Assembly: GCA_030040865.1 (NCBI GenBank)
Contig: JASHSX010000057.1
Span: 1 to 10,099, forward strand
Source: Thermoplasmata archaeon
GTDB taxonomy: Archaea > Thermoplasmatota > Thermoplasmata > Lutacidiplasmatales > UBA184
Reading direction: 5' to 3'
Length of the DNA stretch: 10,099 nucleotides
Of this stretch, positions 5,352 to 10,099 are shown piece by piece (position 1 is the first letter of the stretch; each line of letters starts with the position of its first letter). A model generated the notes under the pieces. That model did no database searches, had not been told where the DNA came from, and saw only the letters and a program-made list of their open reading frames with translations. A program made the translations under genes and the position numbers.

Positions 5352-7048
5352 CGGACCGGCCCGACCGCGAGCTCGAGCGGGAGGTCCTTGAGCACGTTCT
5401 TCGTGCCGTGGATGACCCACGCCCCCTTCGGCACGAACTCCCCGGTCGCCGCTTGCTTCGACACCTGGTCGGGCGTCACCCAGAACGCCGAGGCGGACGC
5501 GAGCCCGGCGCGCCAGGCCTTCGAGAAGGCCACGGCCCACTGACCCGCCTCGCGGATCGCGGCGTCGGAGATCGATCCACCGTCCTCGCGCCGTTTCACG
5601 ATGACGGAAGAGGCCCCCCGGAGGTCGGCGTGGAGATACCGGTCGCCGTCCTTGAGGTTCTTCCGGACGATGAGGTCGTTCGACGCGGCGTCCCGGCCGG
5701 CGATCACGATCGTACGGTCCGAGGTCAGGAACCAACGGTACCGCTCGAACCAGAACGGCTTCCCGGCGGGTCCCCCGTCGGCCGCGCGCGGGCGCGCCGG
5801 ACGCTGGGTCGACGGTCGCTCCCGCCGGGCGCGGGCGTCGGCCAGGGCCGCGGTCGCTCCTTTGAGCTTGGCGCCGAGGCGCTTCCCCTCCTCGAACCAC
5901 TCTTGGGCCGACTCCCGCGGCGTTCGGTCGGCGCGGAGTTGGACCGTCCGCTCTCCGAGGACGGCCGCGACCCGTTCCGCCGAGCGCCCCGCCGCGCCCG
6001 CCTTCGCGACGATCTCCTCGGCTTCGCGATAGTGGTCGAAGATCGCCTGCGCGTCGGCCTTCCGCTCTTCGATCTCCCGCGCGAGCGCCACGATCGCCGC
6101 CTCCTGCTGCTCGATCTGGCGGTCGAGCTCCCGCCGGGCGGCCTCGGCCGCCCGCTCCTCCTCGGACGGGAGCTCCGGCTGAAGGGCCCGGAAGTACTCG
6201 AACGCTGACTCGGAGAACGTCGGGCGGCGTTCCGCCTCGACCCCCTCGAGGAGCTCCCACCGTCGGGAACGGTAGGGGGTGGCGTCGACGAGGGACCCGT
6301 CGCGTCGGTAGAGGTGCCCGGCCGGACGGTCGCCGACCTCGGAGAGGATCGCGCCGATCGCCTCCATCAACCGCACGGCCGCGTCGTGCGGACGCGGCGA
6401 AGCGGGGGCGTCCGGGGCGAGACCCGCCCGGGCCAGGAGCTCCTCGGCGACCGGTCCTCCGAAGGCGAGCCGCGCCGCGACCGTGCTGGCGAGGTCCGTC
6501 CGGGAACGGGAGAGCTCTCCCTCGACGGTCGCGAGGGTGGCCGCCCACGGGTCCGCGCGTTGGGGCGGCCGCGAGTAGGGCGCGCCGGGCCGGACGACCC
6601 GGTGGGCCCATCGTCGCGCCGTCGCGACCGCGAGGATCTTCCCGTCGCGCGCCACCGTGAGGTTCCCCGAGCCGAACATCTCGAGGGCCACGAGGATCTC
6701 GCCGGGCTCGTCGGTCCGGGCGAGCCCGAGCTCGAGGAATCGCTCCCCTTGGGGCTCGGAGACCGATCGCAGCGCGGCCCCCGAGAGTAGGCGGCGCAGG
6801 TCCTTCGCGAACGGGGAGAGTTCCTCGGCCCGGCGGGGCCCCTCTTCGACCAGGACCGCGTAGCGACCGGGGACGAGCACGAGTTCGAGCTTCCCCGAGC
6901 GCACGGAGCGAAGCGTGAGCGACCAGCCGCCGGCCACGAGATCGAACGCCTTGTCGACGCGGGCGGGGCCCAGGGCTCGGAGTTCGCGGGCGACCGCGAG
7001 CGTGTCGAGGGAGGTGAATCGGTCCTTCGGTAACGGATCTCCCGGCAT
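5153..7048 (-). CDS. rqcH: RqcH / NFACT-family ribosome quality control protein
   Basis: Archaeal relative of bacterial RqcH and eukaryotic Rqc2/NEMF, which bind the obstructed large ribosomal subunit and, where active, add C-terminal tails to stalled peptides. From ATG 7048 the protein has 631 residues, within the family's range. The NFACT-N domain opens with SLDTLAVARELRALGPARVDKAF (13-35) and includes GSGNLTVARDGKILAV (126-141). A helical region carries FGGPVAEELLARAGL (196-210). A long charged coiled coil spans about 295-350. The NFACT-R domain runs from KPFWFERYRWFLTS (430) through GRDAASND (451-458) and HADLRGASSVIVK (473-485). I prefer ATG 7048 over GTG 7087, because the latter sits within a few bases of the shared TTAA promoter element. 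At the probable DR motif it reads ER (102-103). It is divergent from the acyl-CoA dehydrogenase gene. Confidence 0.92.
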   Translation of the reverse strand: MPGDPLPKDRFTSLDTLAVARELRALGPARVDKAFDLVAGGWSLTLRSVRSGKLELVLVPGRYAVLVEEGPRRAEELSPFAKDLRRLLSGAALRSVSEPQGERFLELGLARTDEPGEILVALEMFGSGNLTVARDGKILAVATARRWAHRVVRPGAPYSRPPQRADPWAATLATVEGELSRSRTDLASTVAARLAFGGPVAEELLARAGLAPDAPASPRPHDAAVRLMEAIGAILSEVGDRPAGHLYRRDGSLVDATPYRSRRWELLEGVEAERRPTFSESAFEYFRALQPELPSEEERAAEAARRELDRQIEQQEAAIVALAREIEERKADAQAIFDHYREAEEIVAKAGAAGRSAERVAAVLGERTVQLRADRTPRESAQEWFEEGKRLGAKLKGATAALADARARRERPSTQRPARPRAADGGPAGKPFWFERYRWFLTSDRTIVIAGRDAASNDLIVRKNLKDGDRYLHADLRGASSVIVKRREDGGSISDAAIREAGQWAVAFSKAWRAGLASASAFWVTPDQVSKQAATGEFVPKGAWVIHGTKNVLKDLPLELAVGPVRHDGVERWTAAPPESVRALGDVRVLLTPGDDRERAAREVELSKELGLSRSFLQSILPAGGLTIRRP

Positions 7049-7088
7049 CGCGTCCGCCTGGGCGTCGGCGCGCCGACCGAGCGCCACG

Positions 7089-7098
7089 CATTAAGAGG
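7089..7098. promoter_or_regulatory. Shared TTAA promoter element of a divergent gene pair
   Basis: CATTAAGAGG is the only AT-rich stretch between rqcH and the acyl-CoA dehydrogenase gene. Its core TTAA reads the same on both strands. To the right, 25-26 bases leads to the GTG at 7119, fitting a leaderless message. To the left, the same distance leads to about 7067, upstream of the rqcH ATG at 7048 but downstream of the alternative GTG at 7087. Inferred from spacing alone. Confidence 0.45.
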
Positions 7099-7118
7099 TT
7101 GCCGCGCTGCCCGCCGAC

Positions 7119-8255
7119 GTGGGGCTCGGCCTCCCGACCGACGCGGCGGGCTGGCGGGCCCGCGCCCGAGCGTTCACCGCCGAACGGGTCGCCCCGATCG
7201 CCGCCGAGATCGACCGCCGCGACCGCGTGCCGGACGAACTCCTACCCCCGCTGGCCGAGAGCGGTTTCCTCGGGCTCGGCATCCCGCGGTCCTGGGACGG
7301 CTCCGCCGGCGACGCGCGCTCGGTGTCTGCGGTCCTCGACGAGCTGGCCCGCGGGAGCGCGGCGGTCGCGGTCCTGGTGTCGGTCCACCTCGCCGTCTGC
7401 GCCCATCCGATCCTCGAGTGGGGCACGGAGGTCCAGCGGGAACGGTTCCTGCGTCCCCTCGCCCGTGGCGAACGCATCGGCGCCTTCGCGCTCACCGAGC
7501 CGGGGGCCGGGTCCGACTCGGCCGCCCTCACGACCCGGTACTCTCGGGCCGCGGACGGGTTCGAACTGCGAGGGACGAAGATGTTCACCTCGAACGGGGT
7601 CAGCGCCGGCACGCTCCTCGTCTTCGCGACGAGGGACCCGTCGCTCGGTCACCGGGGCATTTCGGCGTTCATCGTGCCGCCGGGGTCGCCGGGCTTCTCG
7701 GTCGCCCAGCGTCTCGACAAGCTCGGCCTCCGCGGCAGCGAGACGTGCGAGCTCGTCCTCGACGGCGTGCGGCTCCCGTCCGAGAGCCTCCTCGGTCCGG
7801 AGGGGAGCGGGCTCAAGGTGGCGCTCGGCGCCCTGACCGCCGGCCGCGTCGGGATCGCGAGCTGCGCGCTCGGGGTCGCGGAGAGCGCCTTCGCGGCCCT
7901 CCGGGGCGCCGCGCAGCGATCGCGGGAGGAGTGGATGCGGATCGCCGTGGCGGAGGCGTTCGTCGAGCTCGCGGCCGCCCGCGCCCTCGTCGAGCGGGCG
8001 GCCGAGCGAAAGGACGCCGGAGCCCCGTACGCATCGGAGGCGGCGGTCGCGAAGTTGTTCGCCGCCCGAGCCGCGGTGTCGATCGCCGGCCGCGGCGTCG
8101 ACGTGGCCGGCCCGGAGGGAGTGCGGGCCGGCGCCGCCGCGGAGCGGCTGTACCGGGACGCGCGCGTGTTCCCGATCGTCGAGGGGACGACGGAGATCCA
8201 GGCCCTCGTCCTGGCGCGGGAGCTCCTCGGCCGGGAGCCGTCCGAGAATCCTTAG
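7119..8255 (+). CDS. Acyl-CoA dehydrogenase family protein
   Basis: A 378-residue FAD enzyme predicted to introduce an alpha,beta double bond into an acyl-CoA, in fatty acid or branched-chain amino acid breakdown. Visible motifs: the helical N-terminal domain (to about 115), the flavin and substrate motif AFALTEPGAGSDSA (122-135), the beta-domain signature GTKMFTSNG (152-160), KLGLRGSETC (201-210), and the C-terminal GRVGIASCALG (242-252). The catalytic base is expected at E355 in VEGTTEIQ (354-361). Unusually, the segment normally containing RxQFGxPxxxFQ after about residue 265 is absent; the protein passes from AAQRS directly to REEWMRIAVAEA. The GTG start at 7119 lies about 26 bases after a TTAA element, suggesting a leaderless transcript. 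The substrate is not predictable, and no thiolase, hydratase or electron-transfer flavoprotein gene is visible nearby. Confidence 0.88.
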   Translation: MGLGLPTDAAGWRARARAFTAERVAPIAAEIDRRDRVPDELLPPLAESGFLGLGIPRSWDGSAGDARSVSAVLDELARGSAAVAVLVSVHLAVCAHPILEWGTEVQRERFLRPLARGERIGAFALTEPGAGSDSAALTTRYSRAADGFELRGTKMFTSNGVSAGTLLVFATRDPSLGHRGISAFIVPPGSPGFSVAQRLDKLGLRGSETCELVLDGVRLPSESLLGPEGSGLKVALGALTAGRVGIASCALGVAESAFAALRGAAQRSREEWMRIAVAEAFVELAAARALVERAAERKDAGAPYASEAAVAKLFAARAAVSIAGRGVDVAGPEGVRAGAAAERLYRDARVFPIVEGTTEIQALVLARELLGREPSENP

Positions 8256-8279
8256 GTAGCGCGCCCGGCTGCCACGGGC

Positions 8280-10099
8280 GTGCCGTCGCGCGCGCGTTCC
8301 CCCACAGCCTCCGCCGAGCCCTCGACGAGCGTGCCGCTCGCCGAGACGGGGATCGACCCCGAGTGGCGCGCCGTGCTCGAGAAGGACGGCATCGCGAGCC
8401 TGTACCCGCCGCAGGCCGCCGCCGCGGGACCCGCGCTCGCGGGGGAGAGCCTGCTGCTCGCCTGCCCCACGGCGAGCGGGAAGTCGCTCGTCGCCTACCT
8501 CGCCGTGCTGCGCGCGTGGCGTGCCGGACGCAAGAGCCTGTACCTCGTGCCGCTGCGGGCCCTCGCCCACGAGAAGGCCGAGGAGCTCGAGCGCTTCCAC
8601 GAGCTGGGGCTGCAGGTGGGCCTGTCGATCGGTGACTTCGACCTTCCGAACGAGCGCCTGGAGAAGCTCGACGTGCTCGTCGCGACGAGCGAGAAGGCCG
8701 ACGGTCTCCTCCGTCGCGGAAGCCCCTGGCTCGACCGCCTCGGAGTCGTCGTGGCGGACGAGATCCACCTGATGCGCGACCCCGACCGGGGCCCGACCCT
8801 CGAGGTGACCCTGACCCGCTTGCGGCGATCGTACCCGGACCTTCAGATCGTGGGCCTGTCGGCGACGGTCGGCAACTCCGAGGAGGTCGCGGCGTGGCTC
8901 GGCGCGCGCCACATCGCGAGCGACTTTCGCCCGGTGCCGCTCAAGCTCGGCGTTTACTTCGGCGGCCGGATCACGTTCACGGACCTTTCGGTGCGGGAGA
9001 TCGCCGGTCCCGGCGAGTCGATCCCCCGGCTGGTGCGCTCGGTGGTGCAGGAGGGGGGGCAGGCGCTGGTCTTCGTGAACAGTCGGCGCGCCTCGGAGCA
9101 GCTCGCCGAGGCGCTCACCGGCACCGTCCGGGGGCTGCTGTCGCCCGAGGAGCGCGCCCGGGCGCGGTCGGCGACGGAAGAGCTCGCGAGCGTCTCCGAC
9201 GAGGAGACCGAGGGGATCCGCCGTCTGAGCGGGCTCCTCCCGAACGGCGTTGCGTTCCACAACGCGTCGTTGACCAATCCCGAGAGGCGGGTCGTGGAGC
9301 GGGCGTTCCGCGATCGCGGGCTGAAGGCCCTGGTCGCGACGCCGACCCTGGCGGCCGGGATCAACCTTCCCGCGCGACGAGTCATCGTTCGCGACACGTC
9401 GCGCTACGACGATCGCCTCGGGCTCCAGGCGCCGATCCCGGCGCTCGAGATCCACCAGATGCTCGGCCGGGCCGGCCGGCCCCGGTTCGACCCCGTCGGC
9501 GAGGCGCTGCTCGTCGCCCGGACGGAGGACGACGAGGACCGGCTCCTCGACGTCTACCTCTCGGCGGGGCCCGAACCCGTCGAGAGCCGGCTCGCGGCCG
9601 ACCCGGCGCTGCGCATGCACGTGCTCGCGCTCGTGGCGAGCGGGGCGGTCGCGAACGACGCGGAGCTCGCCGGCTTCTTCGCGGCGACCTTCTACGGCAG
9701 CACCCTCCCGCTGCCGCAGCTGAGCGCGCGCATCGCCCGCGTCCGCCGGTTCCTCGAGGCGAACGACCTCTTGGAGGAGGGACCGACGCTGCGGGCCACC
9801 CGGTTCGGGACGCTCACGAGCCAGCTGTACCTCGACCCGCTCAGCGCCATCGTGCTGCGCGGCGTGGTCGAAAAGGCGCCGCTCGGCGTCGCGCCGTTCC
9901 CGCTCCTCGCCGCGATCGCGGCGACGCCGGACCTCCCGCCGATGTTCCTGCGGCGCGGGGAGGAGTCGGACCTCCTCGCCCGGTACACGGACGAGGCCGA
10001 GGAGCTCCTCGCGAAGCCGGAGGAGCCGCCGCTCGACCTCGAGCTCGAGGTCTTCCTCGCCACGCTGAAGACGGCCACGGTCCTTGAGGCGTGGACCGA
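8280..10099 (+). CDS. hel308: Hel308-type DNA helicase (3'-truncated)
   Basis: Superfamily 2, Ski2-like 3'-5' DNA helicase involved in archaeal replication fork repair. The frame is open to the end of the window, giving about 606 of an expected 700 or more residues. Numbering from GTG 8280: Q-motif LYPPQ (41-45), Walker A CPTASGKS with K68, DEIH (160-163), SAT (194-196), motif V ATPTLAAGINLPARRVI, and motif VI QMLGRAGRP with R397 and R400. The tail LKTATVLEAW matches the Hel308 ratchet-domain region. An alternative GTG at 8331 gives MPLAETGIDPEW, closer to the usual family N-terminus; GTG 8280 adds 17 low-complexity residues but lies about 27 bases after a weak AT-rich patch (8246-8254). It begins 24 bases after the acyl-CoA dehydrogenase stop, on the same strand. 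Motif IVa reads FHNASL, where Hel308 proteins usually have FHHAGL. Confidence 0.93.
   Translation, partial: MPSRARSPTASAEPSTSVPLAETGIDPEWRAVLEKDGIASLYPPQAAAAGPALAGESLLLACPTASGKSLVAYLAVLRAWRAGRKSLYLVPLRALAHEKAEELERFHELGLQVGLSIGDFDLPNERLEKLDVLVATSEKADGLLRRGSPWLDRLGVVVADEIHLMRDPDRGPTLEVTLTRLRRSYPDLQIVGLSATVGNSEEVAAWLGARHIASDFRPVPLKLGVYFGGRITFTDLSVREIAGPGESIPRLVRSVVQEGGQALVFVNSRRASEQLAEALTGTVRGLLSPEERARARSATEELASVSDEETEGIRRLSGLLPNGVAFHNASLTNPERRVVERAFRDRGLKALVATPTLAAGINLPARRVIVRDTSRYDDRLGLQAPIPALEIHQMLGRAGRPRFDPVGEALLVARTEDDEDRLLDVYLSAGPEPVESRLAADPALRMHVLALVASGAVANDAELAGFFAATFYGSTLPLPQLSARIARVRRFLEANDLLEEGPTLRATRFGTLTSQLYLDPLSAIVLRGVVEKAPLGVAPFPLLAAIAATPDLPPMFLRRGEESDLLARYTDEAEELLAKPEEPPLDLELEVFLATLKTATVLEAWT

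Noticed and set aside
4269..7091. A 940-codon minus-strand open frame overlapping rqcH, the zinc-finger gene and part of the GT4 gene.
   Set aside because: It is a shadow frame in GC-rich DNA: rich in Arg, Gly and Pro, with no recognisable domain. The overlapping frames carry clear RqcH, zinc-finger and GT4 motifs.
7242..9620. A 792-codon minus-strand open frame across the acyl-CoA dehydrogenase and helicase genes.
   Set aside because: It is antisense to two well-supported genes, has low-complexity composition and shows no domain signature.
8894..10087. A 397-codon plus-strand open frame within the helicase region.
   Set aside because: It is one frame off the helicase, whose motifs run continuously through this interval to the window end.

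Overview
The window is a stretch of a very GC-rich archaeal chromosome packed with genes. The archaeal assignment rests on gene content: a sn-glycerol-1-phosphate dehydrogenase (archaeal lipid backbone), a UPF0179 protein, an HVO_0476-type zinc-finger protein, an archaeal RqcH/NFACT protein, a Hel308-type helicase, and a tRNA gene with an apparent intron. Several promoters look like TATA boxes placed about 25 bases before a GTG start, as in leaderless archaeal genes. UPF0179 and HVO_0476-type proteins point to a euryarchaeal lineage. A high-GC Thermoplasmatota-like genome is my best guess, but it is an inference.

Layout, left to right. (1) 1-1401, + strand: the 5'-truncated egsA and, with no spacer, a UPF0179 protein. 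(2) 1412-1520, +: a tRNA-Pro(TGG) gene that folds as a normal tRNA only if about 34 nt are removed from its D-loop. (3) 1550-3346, +: two family 2 glycosyltransferases six bases apart. (4) 3343-4395, -: a family 4 glycosyltransferase whose stop overlaps the stop of the preceding gene and which has a clear TATA box. (5) 4530-5351, +: an HVO_0476-type zinc-ribbon protein with no standard start codon and a C-terminal tail running antisense into the next gene. (6) 5153-7048, -: RqcH. (7) 7119-8255, +: an acyl-CoA dehydrogenase sharing a very short divergent promoter region with rqcH. (8) 8280-10099, +: a Hel308-type helicase running off the right edge.

Functionally this is mostly housekeeping: lipid backbone synthesis, tRNA, ribosome-associated quality control, DNA repair and acyl-CoA oxidation, plus a small three-gene glycosyltransferase patch next to the tRNA that probably builds or modifies a surface glycan or glycolipid. 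I see no insertion sequence, CRISPR array, toxin-antitoxin pair or defence island. No stretch over 300 bases lacks a gene.

The most interesting signal is the D-loop insertion in tRNA-Pro, best explained as a non-canonical intron with a relaxed bulge-helix-bulge fold. Secondary points are an acyl-CoA dehydrogenase lacking the usual QFG segment, an Asp-to-Glu change at the probable DR motif of RqcH, and the unclear ends of the HVO_0476-type gene.
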